Counted from the first letter of the stretch, positions 27,898-37,596 are shown. The stretch is DNA of 64,000 nucleotides from Acinetobacter baumannii (GCF_016508585.1 NZ_JADVOP010000005.1:87142-151141), one strand, 5' to 3'. Translations and numbers: made by a program. The notes: generated by a model not told the origin, from the sequence alone.

Positions 27898-28079
27898 TTT
27901 TCATTGTTTCTAGGCGTTGTTTTTTCATCGTTCACATGTTGTGCCGGGATATTACCAAGCTGTTCTTGTGTCTGATAGCGACGCGGATCTAAAGTTTTGA
28001 TCTGGTTTTCGGATTCAGAATATCTACGGCTACGGTTGGCGCGTTCACGCAAGCCACCTTTTTTGATCAGTTGGACCAA
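27891..28079 (-). CDS. Small basic hypothetical protein, TTG start
   Basis: 62 aa starting with TTG at 28079 behind GGGAG with a six-base gap. Rich in Arg/Glu/Gln (GGLRERANRSRRYSESE), no membrane segment, likely disordered. Its end overlaps the 3' end of the LysE gene by seven bases on the opposite strand. Real coding is plausible from the good ribosome-binding site but not certain. Confidence 0.5.
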   Translation of the reverse strand: MVQLIKKGGLRERANRSRRYSESENQIKTLDPRRYQTQEQLGNIPAQHVNDEKTTPRNNENQ

Positions 28080-28385
28080 AATAATCTCCCAAAATCTAAT
28101 ATTTGCCTATGCTTGAATTATACCTTGAATACACAGGATACAGAATATTGATCTCTGGGTATTGAGTGAAGAATAAGTTTGAATTGAGGCTGATTTCTGG
28201 TTTTCGCTAATATTTATATAAGTTTATGAATTTTATCAAAAATAAATAGAAACAAAATTTGCTTGTCAAATACGGTGAATCATGTAAACTTAAAAATGTA
28301 GTTAAATTTTTACATTACTTATATGGATATAATGGTAGTGTAATAAATAAAAACAATAATAGTGCCATAAAAAGGAGATCCAAAG
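28080..28385. promoter_or_regulatory. Divergent promoter region
   Basis: About 300 AT-rich bases between the small TTG-started gene and the zinc-ribbon gene. Between about 28290 and 28350 there is an imperfect inverted repeat TTACATTACT...GGTAGTGTAA that could be an operator or promoter spacer. No gene seen. Confidence 0.3.
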
Positions 28386-28637
28386 ATGATTCTACAATAT
28401 CATTGCGCTTGCTGTAATGAAGCAGTGACTTCGACCCAAAAAGTTTGCCCGAAATGTGGCTCTCAACATATTAAAAGCCCATATGGGTTATGGACCTTTT
28501 GTCTAGTGGCTTGCTTGGTTGTGGCAGTCACCTTTAAAGTCGGGCATTTATATATTCAAAATCATAATACTGAAGCACCTGAACAAGTTTCGATATTGAG
28601 TGTTTTACAACAGGATTCTAAGCCCAGTCCAGACTAA
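28386..28637 (+). CDS. Zinc-ribbon membrane protein
   Basis: 83 aa. Four cysteines in two pairs, CACC near residue 8 and CPKCGSQHI near 21, make an N-terminal zinc ribbon; a single membrane helix (LWTFCLVACLVVAVTFKVG) follows, then a short polar tail. AAGGAGATCCAAAG before the ATG is a strong ribosome-binding site. Family and role unknown. Confidence 0.75.
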   Translation: MILQYHCACCNEAVTSTQKVCPKCGSQHIKSPYGLWTFCLVACLVVAVTFKVGHLYIQNHNTEAPEQVSILSVLQQDSKPSPD

Positions 28638-28781
28638 GCGGGTTTTATTTTCGAGAATAAGATGAAGAACATGCAAATAAAAGAAAAAAAGACGACAGGA
28701 GTTTTTGGATTTAGTTTAAATTGAAGCTGCTAGAGAGGAGGGATTTTTTTGAGGTATCTATTTCCATAATCTTTAACAAAC

Positions 28782-28807
28782 AAAAAGCTCGCATCTGCGA
28801 GCTTTTT
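28782..28807. terminator. Bidirectional terminator after metK
   Basis: AAAAAGCTCGCA (28782-28793) pairs perfectly with TGCGAGCTTTTT (28796-28807), two-base loop, about 20 bases past the metK stop on the minus strand. Confidence 0.88.
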
Positions 28808-28827
28808 TGCTTTGGATTTTTGAGCAA

Positions 28828-29994
28828 TTATAGATTTGCTGATGCTTTAAGTGCTTCAACTTTATCTGTTTTTTCCCATGTAAATGCAGTGTCGGAACCT
28901 TCACGACCAAAGTGTCCATAAGCAGCAGTCTGCTTATACATTGGCTGAATCAAATCAAGCATACGAGTAATGCCATAAGGACGTAAATCGAAGTGCTCAC
29001 GAACCAATTGAATGATCAATTCGTCAGAAACTTTACCAGTATTGAAGGTATTGATTGAAATTGAAGTTGGTTCAGCCACACCAATCGCATAAGACACTTG
29101 AATTTCACATTTATCTGCAAGACCCGCGGCAACGATGTTTTTGGCAACATAACGACCTGCATAGGCTGCAGAACGGTCAACTTTTGAAGGGTCTTTACCA
29201 GAGAAAGCACCGCCACCATGACGAGCCATGCCGCCGTAGGTATCTACAATAATTTTACGACCTGTTAAACCACAGTCACCCACAGGTCCACCAATCACGA
29301 ATAAACCTGTTGGATTAATATGAAATTTCGTTTCAGCATGGAACATTTCAGCAGGGATGATCTTTTTCACGATTTCTTCAATCACTGCTTCTTTGAGGTT
29401 CGCTTGTGAAATTTCAGGATCATGTTGAGTCGAGAGTACCACTGCATCTAAGCGAACGGGCTTGCCATTTTCATAAGCAAACGTAACTTGGCTTTTGGCA
29501 TCTGGGCGTAACCATGGCAATGTACCGTTACGACGCAATTCAGCTTGCTTTTCCATTAAACGGTGTGCATATGAAATTGGCGCAGGCATCAACACATCTG
29601 TTTCACGGCTTGCATAACCGAACATTAAGCCTTGGTCGCCTGCACCCTGATCTTCAGGTTTTTGACGATCAACACCTTGTGCAATTTCTGGTGATTGTTT
29701 GCCAATCATGTTGATCACGGCACAGGTTGAGCCATCAAAACCAAGATCTGTATGGTGATAGCCAATACCATTCACCGTGTGGCGAACAATCGATTCAAAA
29801 TCGACGTTTGCTGTTGTGGTGATTTCACCCGCAAGAACGACCGCACCAGTTTTTACTAATGTTTCGCAGGCAACCCGTGCATATGGGTCTTCTTTTAAGA
29901 TTGCATCCAAGATAGCGTCACTGATTTGGTCAGCCATTTTATCTGGATGGCCTTCGCTCACAGATTCCGAAGTAAAAACAGCATACTCGCGCAT
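28828..29994 (-). CDS. metK: S-adenosylmethionine synthetase
   Basis: 388 aa. [20 protein letters not shown] at the N-terminus binds methionine and [15 protein letters not shown] is signature 1 and [19 protein letters not shown] signature 2. It makes SAM from methionine and ATP. No SAM riboswitch was found upstream; the region is shared with the divergent tkt gene. Confidence 0.98.
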   Translation of the reverse strand: MREYAVFTSESVSEGHPDKMADQISDAILDAILKEDPYARVACETLVKTGAVVLAGEITTTANVDFESIVRHTVNGIGYHHTDLGFDGSTCAVINMIGKQSPEIAQGVDRQKPEDQGAGDQGLMFGYASRETDVLMPAPISYAHRLMEKQAELRRNGTLPWLRPDAKSQVTFAYENGKPVRLDAVVLSTQHDPEISQANLKEAVIEEIVKKIIPAEMFHAETKFHINPTGLFVIGGPVGDCGLTGRKIIVDTYGGMARHGGGAFSGKDPSKVDRSAAYAGRYVAKNIVAAGLADKCEIQVSYAIGVAEPTSISINTFNTGKVSDELIIQLVREHFDLRPYGITRMLDLIQPMYKQTAAYGHFGREGSDTAFTWEKTDKVEALKASANL

Positions 29995-30516
29995 GAAAGT
30001 CCTATCACAGTAATTTATAAAGACGCAATATGTTACATCGACTTCAGCCTGAGGACTAGCATTACCTGATTAAAAATCATGAATAAAATTCATTTTAATG
30101 TGTTTTTAATTGATATATTCATTAGGAAAACTGATAAAGGTGGCGGATTTTGTAACGTCGGCGCTTTTTAAAACCGCTTAACTTGCTTTTGATTGAATGA
30201 TTTAAATGTATTCAGGTTGAAATTAATTTCTCTTTATTGCCACTATGTGCTTATTGCGATGGTGATGAAAACTCATGTTTAAAAATGTATCGCATAATCA
30301 TGATGAGTGTATTCAAGTTTTGATCCAAATAGCCAACCGATATTTATCATTTTTAAACAGACAATGCAGTATTGCGATCATTTTTTAATTAATTTGCAAC
30401 CAAAAGGGATAAATATAGACTTAAGTCTTTACCCTGATCGTTTTTTTTAAGACAATACAGCACAGTTTTTGAATTTTTATTCTTCTTCCTAAATTTTTAT
30501 CTATTGGATCTGATCT
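29995..30516. promoter_or_regulatory. Shared divergent region between metK and tkt
   Basis: 522 bases without a gene. Holds the promoters of both divergent genes. Near tkt, GGGATAAATATAGAC and GTCTTTACCC form an imperfect hairpin (30405-30435) centred on the palindrome AGACTTAAGTCT (30417-30428), followed after five bases by TTTTTTTT (30441-30448). It resembles a weak terminator or attenuator in the tkt leader. Nothing else recognisable. Confidence 0.4.
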
Positions 30517-32505
30517 ATGACAACCCCGTTGAATGAACGTCGTATAGCTAACGCAATTCGTGTATTGGCTATGGATGCTGTGCAAAAAGCAAATTCTGGA
30601 CATCCAGGTGCACCAATGGGGATGGCTGATATCGCTGATGTCGTATGGCGTGAATTTCTGAATCATAATCCGACAAACCCACAATGGGCAAACCGTGACC
30701 GCTTTGTATTGTCAAATGGTCATGGTTCCATGTTGCAGTACGCACTGTTGCATTTAACGGGCTATGATCTTTCCATTGAAGACATTAAACAGTTCCGTCA
30801 ATTACATTCTAAAACGCCAGGTCATCCAGAATTGGGTTATGCGCCAGGTATTGAGACGACAACTGGTCCTTTAGGTCAGGGGATTGCCAATGCGGTTGGT
30901 TTCGCACTTGCTGAAAAAACTTTAGCTGCTCAATTCAACAAAGAAGACATCAAAGTTGTAGACCATTTTACTTACTGTTTCTTGGGTGATGGTTGTTTAA
31001 TGGAAGGCATCTCTCATGAAGCATGTTCACTCGCAGGAACTTTAGGTCTAGGAAAACTGATTGCTTACTATGATGACAACGGTATTTCTATTGATGGTGA
31101 AGTAGAGGGTTGGTTCTCTGACGATACTGAAGAACGTTTCAAGGCTTATGGTTGGCAAGTTCTGCGTGTAGACGGTCATGATGCTGATGCGATTCGTGCT
31201 GCAACGGTTGAAGCACGTGCGGAGACTGCAAAACCAACCTTGATTATCTGTAAAACCATTATTGGTTTAGGTTCACCGAACAAGCAGGGTAAAGAAGACT
31301 GTCACGGTGCACCATTAGGCAATGATGAAATCACACTCACCCGTGAAGCATTAGGTTGGAAAGAAGAAGCATTCGTTATTCCTTCTGATATTTATACGGC
31401 TTGGGATGCTAAAGCGAAAGGATCAGCATCAGAAGCGACTTGGAATGAAACTTTTGCTGCCTATGCTGCAAAATATCCAACGGAAGCAGCTGAATTTAAA
31501 CGCCGCGTAGAAGGTGATTTACCCGCAGATTTCTTGGCTCAAGCAGATGCATATATTGCTGAAGTGAATGCGAAAGGTGAGACAATTGCAACACGTAAAG
31601 CGAGTCAAAACGCAATTCAAGCATTTGCACCTTTACTTCCTGAAATTTTAGGTGGTTCTGCTGATTTGGCAGGATCAAACTTAACCTTGTGGAAGGGGGC
31701 CAAAGGTGTAGAGTCAGATCCGGCAGGTAACTATGTACATTATGGCGTACGTGAGTTCGGTATGACTGCAATTGCCAATGGGGTTGCTTTACACGGCGGT
31801 TTTATTCCTTATGTTGCAACTTTCCTGATGTTTATGGAATATGCACGCAATGCTGTTCGTATGTCTGCATTGATGAAACAACGTGTGATTCATGTTTATA
31901 CGCATGACTCAATCGGTCTGGGTGAAGATGGTCCTACACATCAACCTGTAGAACAGATTGCTTCTCTACGTGGTACTCCAAATTTAAATACGTGGCGTCC
32001 ATGTGATACGGTTGAAGCATCGATTTCTTGGAAATCTGCATTGACACGTAAAGAAGGTCCAACAGCATTGATCTTCTCCCGTCAAAACCTCCCGTTCCAA
32101 ACACGTACTCAGGCACAAATTGAGAATGTTGCAAAAGGTGGTTATGTATTGGCTGAAGAAAAAGGTGAATTAAAAGCAATCATCATTGCGACCGGTTCGG
32201 AAGTTTCATTGGCAATGGAAGCTCATGCACAGCTTGAAGGCGTACGAGTTGTATCTATGCCATGTGCAGAAGAGTTTGTTAAACAAGATGCTGCGTACCG
32301 TGAAGCCGTACTGCCTTCAAACATCCGTGCACGTGTTGCCGTTGAAGCAGCTCATGTTGATTACTGGTGGAAGTTTGTTGGTTTAGATGGCAAAGTTATT
32401 GGTATGACAACTTATGGTGAGTCTGCTCCAGCAAAAGACTTGTTCCAGTTCTTCGGTATCACGACTGAAGCTGTGGTTGCAGCTGTAAATGAGTTAACTG
32501 CTTAA
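30517..32505 (+). CDS. tkt: Transketolase
   Basis: 662 aa, full length. Thiamine-diphosphate motif [18 protein letters not shown]...YYDDN; N-terminal [18 protein letters not shown]; second-domain [19 protein letters not shown] is the transketolase-specific segment; C-terminal domain with [13 protein letters not shown]. Cytosolic enzyme linking the pentose phosphate pathway to glycolysis. Followed by its own terminator. Confidence 0.97.
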   Translation: MTTPLNERRIANAIRVLAMDAVQKANSGHPGAPMGMADIADVVWREFLNHNPTNPQWANRDRFVLSNGHGSMLQYALLHLTGYDLSIEDIKQFRQLHSKTPGHPELGYAPGIETTTGPLGQGIANAVGFALAEKTLAAQFNKEDIKVVDHFTYCFLGDGCLMEGISHEACSLAGTLGLGKLIAYYDDNGISIDGEVEGWFSDDTEERFKAYGWQVLRVDGHDADAIRAATVEARAETAKPTLIICKTIIGLGSPNKQGKEDCHGAPLGNDEITLTREALGWKEEAFVIPSDIYTAWDAKAKGSASEATWNETFAAYAAKYPTEAAEFKRRVEGDLPADFLAQADAYIAEVNAKGETIATRKASQNAIQAFAPLLPEILGGSADLAGSNLTLWKGAKGVESDPAGNYVHYGVREFGMTAIANGVALHGGFIPYVATFLMFMEYARNAVRMSALMKQRVIHVYTHDSIGLGEDGPTHQPVEQIASLRGTPNLNTWRPCDTVEASISWKSALTRKEGPTALIFSRQNLPFQTRTQAQIENVAKGGYVLAEEKGELKAIIIATGSEVSLAMEAHAQLEGVRVVSMPCAEEFVKQDAAYREAVLPSNIRARVAVEAAHVDYWWKFVGLDGKVIGMTTYGESAPAKDLFQFFGITTEAVVAAVNELTA

Positions 32506-32529
32506 TATTCTGCTTTTTAAAGCGATAAG

Positions 32530-32554
32530 AACGCCCCCAAGTGGGCGTTTTTAT
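32530..32554 (+). terminator. Terminator of tkt
   Basis: AACGCCC/GGGCGTT stem with a 6-base loop followed by TTTATTTT. Confidence 0.85.
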
Positions 32555-32689
32555 TTTGCAGATGTTGCATCGATGTTGTGGAAAAATTCACCAAATTTTA
32601 GTAGCAGTTTTTAGCAAAAGGTATATAGTTGTGCCATTCATTCAGTAATCATGAAATATGGTGATACATATACCATAAGTGAGGAAAAT

Positions 32690-32905
32690 ATGAGCCTTTA
32701 TGAGCAGATTAGTGATGAAATCACCTTGATGGATGCAGGTGAGCAAAAATGGATTGGACAGGATCTGCCACTTGAGTCTATGGTTGCAGTTGAGTTGCTG
32801 TTACAGGACTTTCAAGAAGACAAAATCATCAAGATTCGACGCAAGAACCATGAAAAGCATTCTGGCTTAAAACAGGTTGATCGTGTTTTGGTTGAAAAGC
32901 TCTAA
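32690..32905 (+). CDS. Small hypothetical protein
   Basis: 71 aa from the ATG at 32690 (MSLYEQISDEI), chosen because GTGAGGAAAAT lies directly before it; an open frame continues to 32651. Acidic first half, then KIIKIRRKNHEKHSG, a basic patch that might bind nucleic acid. No membrane segment or recognised domain. It has its own strong terminator. Confidence 0.65.
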   Translation: MSLYEQISDEITLMDAGEQKWIGQDLPLESMVAVELLLQDFQEDKIIKIRRKNHEKHSGLKQVDRVLVEKL

Positions 32906-32910
32906 AATTA

Positions 32911-32934
32911 AAAAGCCCCGAAAGGGGCTTTTGT
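32911..32934 (+). terminator. Terminator of the small gene after tkt
   Basis: AAAAGCCCC-GAAA-GGGGCTTTT, a perfect stem with GAAA tetraloop followed by T-rich sequence. Confidence 0.88.
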
Positions 32935-33018
32935 TTGATATGGATGAAAATAAATCCATCTAAATAAAGATCAGTGACAAAAGTTTTAACTTTGAGGTGA
33001 CTTAATAAGACAACTTGT

Positions 33019-33465
33019 TTAGTCCTCTTTTAGAGGATGTTGATCAAGGTCGAGCACAGTCTCAATCTGGATATTCGAGGTTAATAGTTTATGTACGGGG
33101 CAGCTTTCAGCAACTTTAAGTAAACGTTTATGTTGTTCTTCAGTGAAATCGCCTTTGAGTTGAATTGTTCTTCTAATATTGTTTTGACAGGCTGCAGGTT
33201 CATTTTCTGGATTTAATGCTAAATCAAGTTGGACATGTTCAATTTTCAATCCTTTATGCTTGGCATACATTTCCAATGTGATGACTGTACATGCGCCCAA
33301 AGCAGATAAGAGAATTTGAATGGGATTTGGTGCAGTATCCTGTCCTCCTTTATCGTTCGGCTCATCGGCATGCCAGATATGCCCTTGAGGGTTGGTTAAG
33401 GTGACACGATAGGGAGTTTGTGTGCTGTGAGCTTGAGCAATGTTCGCCATAAAATTGTTCATCAT
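33019..33465 (-). CDS. OsmC/Ohr family peroxide reductase-like protein
   Basis: 148 aa. Two active-site cysteines, Cys59 (SALGACTVITLEMYA) and Cys122 (VAESCPVHKLL), in the OsmC order. Such enzymes reduce organic hydroperoxides with a thiol partner, but the YhfA-like branch (this sequence looks closer to it) has no proven activity. A start at residue 6 (MANIAQ) is possible; no clear ribosome-binding site. Divergent from yceI. Confidence 0.85.
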   Translation of the reverse strand: MMNNFMANIAQAHSTQTPYRVTLTNPQGHIWHADEPNDKGGQDTAPNPIQILLSALGACTVITLEMYAKHKGLKIEHVQLDLALNPENEPAACQNNIRRTIQLKGDFTEEQHKRLLKVAESCPVHKLLTSNIQIETVLDLDQHPLKED

Positions 33466-33666
33466 ATAAAAGTCATGAACTATAAATATAAAATTTTCAC
33501 GTCATGATCCAGTGCAATTTATTTCTTTATCGATTGTAGCGACTTGATCCAAATGTGGATTTTTGATCGTTTGAAGTGTCATTTTCTTATTAAACCTCTA
33601 TAAAACAAACCTTTAGTTGTGAATATAAGGTTCAAGTTTATGTCTCTCGAGAGAATCATTTGAATC

Positions 33667-33682
33667 GTTGCATATATGCAAC
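33667..33682. promoter_or_regulatory. 16-bp palindrome between osmC-like and yceI genes
   Basis: GTTGCATATATGCAAC is a perfect 16-bp palindrome 78 bases before the yceI start and about 200 bases before the osmC-like gene; the candidate operator could serve either gene. Confidence 0.45.
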
Positions 33683-33759
33683 ATATCGTATTATCAATAA
33701 CAGTGAATTTGTAAAGGAAGCGTATAGAATAATAGTCATTCGATAGCGAGATTAACAAT

Positions 33760-34344
33760 ATGAACTTTAAAGCATTAACATTAGGTTTGGCGGTAGCTTC
33801 AGTTGCAACTTTAAGTGTTGCAAAACCAGTTGATTACAAAATTGATCCAACGCATACAGCGACAGTTTTTACTTGGAATCACTTTGGTTTTTCAACTCCT
33901 TCAGCAAATTTTAGTGACATTCAGGGAACAATTTCGGTAGACAATGCAAAACCTGCCGATTCATCTGTCAACGTAACTATTCCATTATCAAGTTTAAATA
34001 CCAATGTAAAAGCATTGGATGAACATTTAAAAACCCCTGATTTTTTTGATGCTGAAAAATATCCAAACATCACTTTTAAAAGTACCAAAGTTCAAGCTTT
34101 AGGTAAAAATAAATACAAAATCACAGGTAATCTTACAGTGAAAGATGTGACCAAACCTGTGGTATTAGACGCAGTTTTAAATAAGCAAGGTGAGCATCCA
34201 ATGACCAAAGCACAGTCTATTGGTTTTAATGCGACAACTTCGTTTAATCGTTCAGCATTTGGTGTAGGCGCATATGTGCCAAATGTAGGTGATAAAATTA
34301 CCGTAAACATCACTACTGAAGCTTCAATTCCAGCAAGCAAATAA
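33760..34344 (+). CDS. YceI family periplasmic lipid-binding protein
   Basis: 194 aa. Signal peptide MNFKALTLGLAVASVATLSV ending near AKP. Mature part is a lipocalin-like beta barrel: YKIDPTHTATVFTWNHFGFS, IPLSSLNTNVKALDEHLKT, FFDAEKYPNITFKST and TGNLTVKDVTKPVVLD are all YceI hallmarks. These proteins bind polyisoprenoid-type molecules (for example ubiquinone-like) in the periplasm. Followed by a terminator. Confidence 0.93.
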   Translation: MNFKALTLGLAVASVATLSVAKPVDYKIDPTHTATVFTWNHFGFSTPSANFSDIQGTISVDNAKPADSSVNVTIPLSSLNTNVKALDEHLKTPDFFDAEKYPNITFKSTKVQALGKNKYKITGNLTVKDVTKPVVLDAVLNKQGEHPMTKAQSIGFNATTSFNRSAFGVGAYVPNVGDKITVNITTEASIPASK

Positions 34345-34355
34345 TGATCAATACC

Positions 34356-34389
34356 GGCTTACATTGACAGAGTTCGATGTAAGCCATTT
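34356..34389 (+). terminator. Terminator of yceI
   Basis: GGCTTACAT (34356-34364) and ATGTAAGCC (34377-34385) form a 9-bp stem with a 12-base loop, followed by ATTTT, about 12 bases after the stop codon. Confidence 0.7.
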
Positions 34390-35100
34390 TAGCTACATCG
34401 AATAAATAATCTGATGATTTTCAAAAATTCAATATCAAAATACCTGACTCAAAAATCACAACTGTTTCATGCGCTTTTGAATATTGCGACGCAACGATTT
34501 ATACCATGTTTTGCAAGGTCAATTACCAGCATAAGATTTCAAACCGTTTCAATAAAACCTTGATGATTCTATTCTTTTTAAAGAGCTGTGCGAATGAGCC
34601 ATGAAAAACAGTTGCTCAAAAGCATGTATTTCAGAAACGCTTTACGCAAATATTATTTGTCCATTAAATCAATAATCAGGCATGGTTAAATAACCAAATG
34701 AATTATTTTCATTTTTAGCTGAGTTTTTATAATTATTCTTCATACAGGAATTGAGTTAATATGATATGGCGCAATGGAATTGCATATTTATAATATCTGA
34801 TCATTAAAATAAGATATTGCGCATACCAACTTTAGCAAGTTGGTTTTTTTTCAATATAACTTTATATAACATCGGCTGGAAAACAAAATTTTAAATGTAG
34901 TGTTTTTCTGGTGTAGTAAAAATTTACTGCAAAATAAATCTCTTATGCATAATTTTCAAAATCTGGATGAATTTATTGATTTTGTATTAGATTGTTACGG
35001 CAATATCTATTTTTAAATAGAAAGTTTAGTGTTGGTTTTTTAGCTTTGTTTTTATTCATCATTTTTTGAAATCAATTAAAAATGATAAGGAAGATCGTCA
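34390..35100. other. 710-base gene-poor region with an orphan terminator
   Basis: AT-rich, no convincing gene. At 34825-34850, ACCAACTT-TAGC-AAGTTGGT followed by TTTTTT is a textbook terminator on the plus strand with no gene feeding it, so a short transcript or small RNA may end here. An 11-codon frame (34761-34796) behind CAGGAATTGAG is too short to call. Confidence 0.4.
34825..34850 (+). terminator. Orphan Rho-independent terminator (possible small RNA 3' end)
   Basis: Perfect 8-bp stem ACCAACTT/AAGTTGGT, four-base loop TAGC, then an uninterrupted run of at least seven T. The nearest upstream gene (yceI) already has its own terminator 440 bases earlier. Confidence 0.7.
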
Positions 35101-35532
35101 ATGTTCAGTCAGGCAAATGATATTTTAATGATCGCTGCATTATTTGATGCTGCAGCTGCAATCGAGCACTTGGCTTGTATTGCTATTGGTGGATCAGCTT
35201 TTCGGTTTTTAGGAGCGGGTGAGCGTTTAGCACGTGAATTTGAAGCAGGTAAAATTCAACCTATTTTAGTGACCATTTTGATCGCTTTTATTCTTTTTTC
35301 ATGGTCGGCTTTTGCACTTTCTGGTGCAGGGATGTTGGGGCTACTTCCATTCACCAAATGGATATTGATTGCAATTTCAATGGTATTGATTACGCGTGCT
35401 TTGGCATTTCCCTTATTAAAACCCTATTTTCCTGAAAATTCCATGAAGTTTTGGCTCATTTCATCAGGCATTTGTTTTGTGATGGGGATGGCACACTTAT
35501 ATGGTGTGATAACACAATGGAATCAATTATAA
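35101..35532 (+). CDS. Small multi-pass membrane protein
   Basis: 143 aa with four likely membrane helices (DILMIAALFDAAAAIEHL, PILVTILIAFILFSWSAFAL, TKWILIAISMVLITRALAF, FWLISSGICFVMGMAHLYG). AAGGAAGATCGTCA lies before the ATG. No family name recognised with certainty. Confidence 0.75.
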   Translation: MFSQANDILMIAALFDAAAAIEHLACIAIGGSAFRFLGAGERLAREFEAGKIQPILVTILIAFILFSWSAFALSGAGMLGLLPFTKWILIAISMVLITRALAFPLLKPYFPENSMKFWLISSGICFVMGMAHLYGVITQWNQL

Positions 35533-35686
35533 ATCATAGGTGAGCGGGAAGTTTGAATCTAACCTTGATCCTCATCGCGAATCCTTAGAGATTGTTTTGA
35601 TCAGGAATTTGCTTTTCGATTTGAGAGGGAATTGAAAGAATTATATTTTGTAAATGATTTTAATTATCATTTGAGGTGTTGATCCA

Positions 35687-36367
35687 ATGAAGATGAAGTT
35701 AAAAGTGGCAGTGCTTGCGGTTACTTTGGGGTTCAGTTTCTCAGCAAATGCTGAGTTTAAGCAATTAGCATTACCTTATGGTGCGAATGCATTGGAGCCT
35801 GCAATAGATGCAACCACCATGGAAATTCATTATGGTAAACATCACAAAGCCTATGTTGATAATTTAAATGCGCAAATTAAGAATTATCCTGATCTGGATC
35901 AGCTCAGTATAGAGGCTGTTCAAGCACAAATTTCAAAATACAATACAGCAGTGCGTAACAATGCTGGTGGACATTTTAAACATACATTTTTTTGGGAAAG
36001 CTTATCTCCCACTGAATTTTCAGGAAAGCCTTCAATGAAATTATTAAAACAGATAAAAAAAGATTTCGGCTCTTTTGAAAATTTTCAGACTGAATTCAAT
36101 GAAGCTGCAACAGGAAGATTCGGTTCAGGTTGGGCTTGGTTGATTGTGCAACCGAGTGGTAAATTGACAGTGAGTTCTACAGCCAACCAAGATAATCCTT
36201 TGATGGATATTACCGAACTAAAAGGAACGCCATTATTGGGATTGGATGTATGGGAACATGCTTATTATTTAAAATATCAAAACCGCAGGGCAGATTATAC
36301 CAAAGCATTTTGGACTGTTGTGAATTGGAAAAAAGTCAGTGATCGTTATGCGCAGGCAATCAAATAA
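35687..36367 (+). CDS. Secreted Fe/Mn-type superoxide dismutase
   Basis: 226 aa. Unlike the cytosolic enzymes, it starts with a signal peptide (KLKVAVLAVTLGFSFSANA, cleavage about residue 22), so it is probably periplasmic. Metal ligands visible: His48 (MEIHYGKHH), His99 (GGHFKHTFFW), Asp187 and His191 (LDVWEHAYY). The GG before the second histidine and Gln168 (ANQDNPLMD) follow the Mn-type pattern. It converts superoxide to peroxide at the cell surface. Stands alone. Confidence 0.9.
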   Translation: MKMKLKVAVLAVTLGFSFSANAEFKQLALPYGANALEPAIDATTMEIHYGKHHKAYVDNLNAQIKNYPDLDQLSIEAVQAQISKYNTAVRNNAGGHFKHTFFWESLSPTEFSGKPSMKLLKQIKKDFGSFENFQTEFNEAATGRFGSGWAWLIVQPSGKLTVSSTANQDNPLMDITELKGTPLLGLDVWEHAYYLKYQNRRADYTKAFWTVVNWKKVSDRYAQAIK

Positions 36368-36468
36368 TCCACCAGTGAAACCATTTTCGAGCGGTTTTTA
36401 AAATTCTGGGATAAAAGGAGGGAGGATGAGAAATAAAATCATTTTTATTGAATAGATATATTGCACAT

Positions 36469-36648
36469 CTAATGAAAAGGGTTGTAGCGATTCTTTCTAA
36501 GTTCTAGAAATGCTAATACAGTTGCTACAATCGCTAGAATCCCGACAAACAAGATGATGAGATCAGACAGATAAAGTCCAGCCAGGATACCGAGCAAGGC
36601 AATAATAAAAGATATGATCAAAATAACTTTGAGTAGGATATTGCTCAT
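36469..36648 (-). CDS. 59-aa membrane protein, probably Fur-regulated
   Basis: 59 codons starting ATG at 36648, behind GAGGA eight bases upstream. Two hydrophobic helices (KVILIISFIIALLGILAGLY and IILFVGILAIVATVLAF) joined by SDL, then a basic tail RKNRYNPFH. A near-perfect Fur box lies 40-58 bases upstream. No recognised family. The clean ribosome-binding site and the box argue that it is a real gene. Confidence 0.65.
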   Translation of the reverse strand: MSNILLKVILIISFIIALLGILAGLYLSDLIILFVGILAIVATVLAFLELRKNRYNPFH

Positions 36649-36687
36649 GAGACATTCCTCGCGGGGTAAGTATAATAAGGTTTAATT

Positions 36688-36706
36688 GATAATGATAATC
36701 AATAAC
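36688..36706 (-). promoter_or_regulatory. Fur box upstream of the 59-aa membrane protein
   Basis: GATAATGATAATCAATAAC matches 17 of 19 bases of the Fur consensus GATAATGATAATCATTATC. It lies 40-58 bases upstream of the small minus-strand gene and no plus-strand gene starts downstream of it in this gap. Confidence 0.65.
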
Positions 36707-37061
36707 AATATTTTACATTAATTCTAGATCTAATGAAATCTAAGCGAAAGATGTTAAGTGCATATGAATAAGATCATTAAATCTACTCTTTCATTGGGTT
36801 TACGTGGTATCTAGACTAAAAACAACGCAAAATTTGTAAGTTTATTTTAGCAATAGTGCTTTCTTTTATTTAAGCTAATGTTTTAGCATCAGAGTTTTAA
36901 GATTTTATCTTTGGAAAAAATTATATATTTTCTAGCACTTTTGTTATGCAGACGATGTATAGAAGTAAAAATCAATTGAAAATTATATTTTTAATCCCTT
37001 CCATAATTTCATTTGCTTATTGAGATAATCAAAACTGAAATATCATAGGGCTGAGAAAAAA
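36707..37061. other. Gene-free AT-rich region
   Basis: About 350 bases without a supportable gene. A 16-codon frame at 36764 (MNKIIKSTLSLGLRGI then stop) looks like the start of an exported protein, and 36850-36900 reads like broken signal-peptide sequence in another frame; together they may be a decayed gene. Confidence 0.3.
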
Positions 37062-37096
37062 TAATGCCATGACAACAAGATGTTGTCATGGCATTA
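37062..37096 (-). terminator. Terminator of the DUF333-type lipoprotein gene
   Basis: TAATGCCATGACAACA and its perfect complement flank AGA (16-bp stem); on the minus strand it is followed by TTTTTTCTC. Confidence 0.88.
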
Positions 37097-37123
37097 AAAC
37101 GTTAGGCATTCATTTAGCGTTTG

Positions 37124-37396
37124 TTATGGCTGTGCTTTTGGGTCTTCTTGCTGCGCACTTCTAAATAACTCCCATTCTTCTACGACTTTGCCATCGGCTA
37201 AACGACAATATCCGACTTCATTACCACGTGAATCTTTCTTGACAATTGATGTACCGCCCACTTTATTACAGTAAACGCTGGCAGGGTTTGCCATGCCAAG
37301 AGATTGAGGTTCAGGTGTTTTTTTCACTTCAGGTGTTGAACAAGCTGAAATCAGCATCGTAGTGAGCAAAGCTGCTCCAATCAGTATTTTTTTCAT
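37124..37396 (-). CDS. DUF333-type lipoprotein
   Basis: 90 aa. Signal peptide with lipobox ISAC (Cys19), then a Pro/Glu-rich linker and a DUF333-like domain: NPASVYCNKVGGTSIVKK, then GNEVGYCRLADGK and EEWELFR. The two cysteines likely pair. Such small lipoproteins occur in outer membranes; no function is established. Confidence 0.85.
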   Translation of the reverse strand: MKKILIGAALLTTMLISACSTPEVKKTPEPQSLGMANPASVYCNKVGGTSIVKKDSRGNEVGYCRLADGKVVEEWELFRSAQQEDPKAQP

Positions 37397-37596
37397 TGCT
37401 ACATGGATATAAGTTTTGAAGGATAAATTATAAAACCCTCAATTCGACGCAATGTATTTAATATGTTATCTATTACGCACAAATTAGACATTCTTTATCG
37501 TTGCCCATTCAAAGGTTTTTATATTGATCAAAGATGAGTCATTTATTGGAGGCAAATATTGTTAATCCTAATATTTGCCTAAATTAATCAAGGAAA

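Noticed and set aside
29995..30516. Possible SAM riboswitch before metK
   Set aside because: No conserved core or kink-turn elements found by eye.
36764..36814. 16-codon frame that looks like an export-signal start
   Set aside because: Stops after 16 codons, no ribosome-binding site; perhaps a decayed gene, too little left to call.
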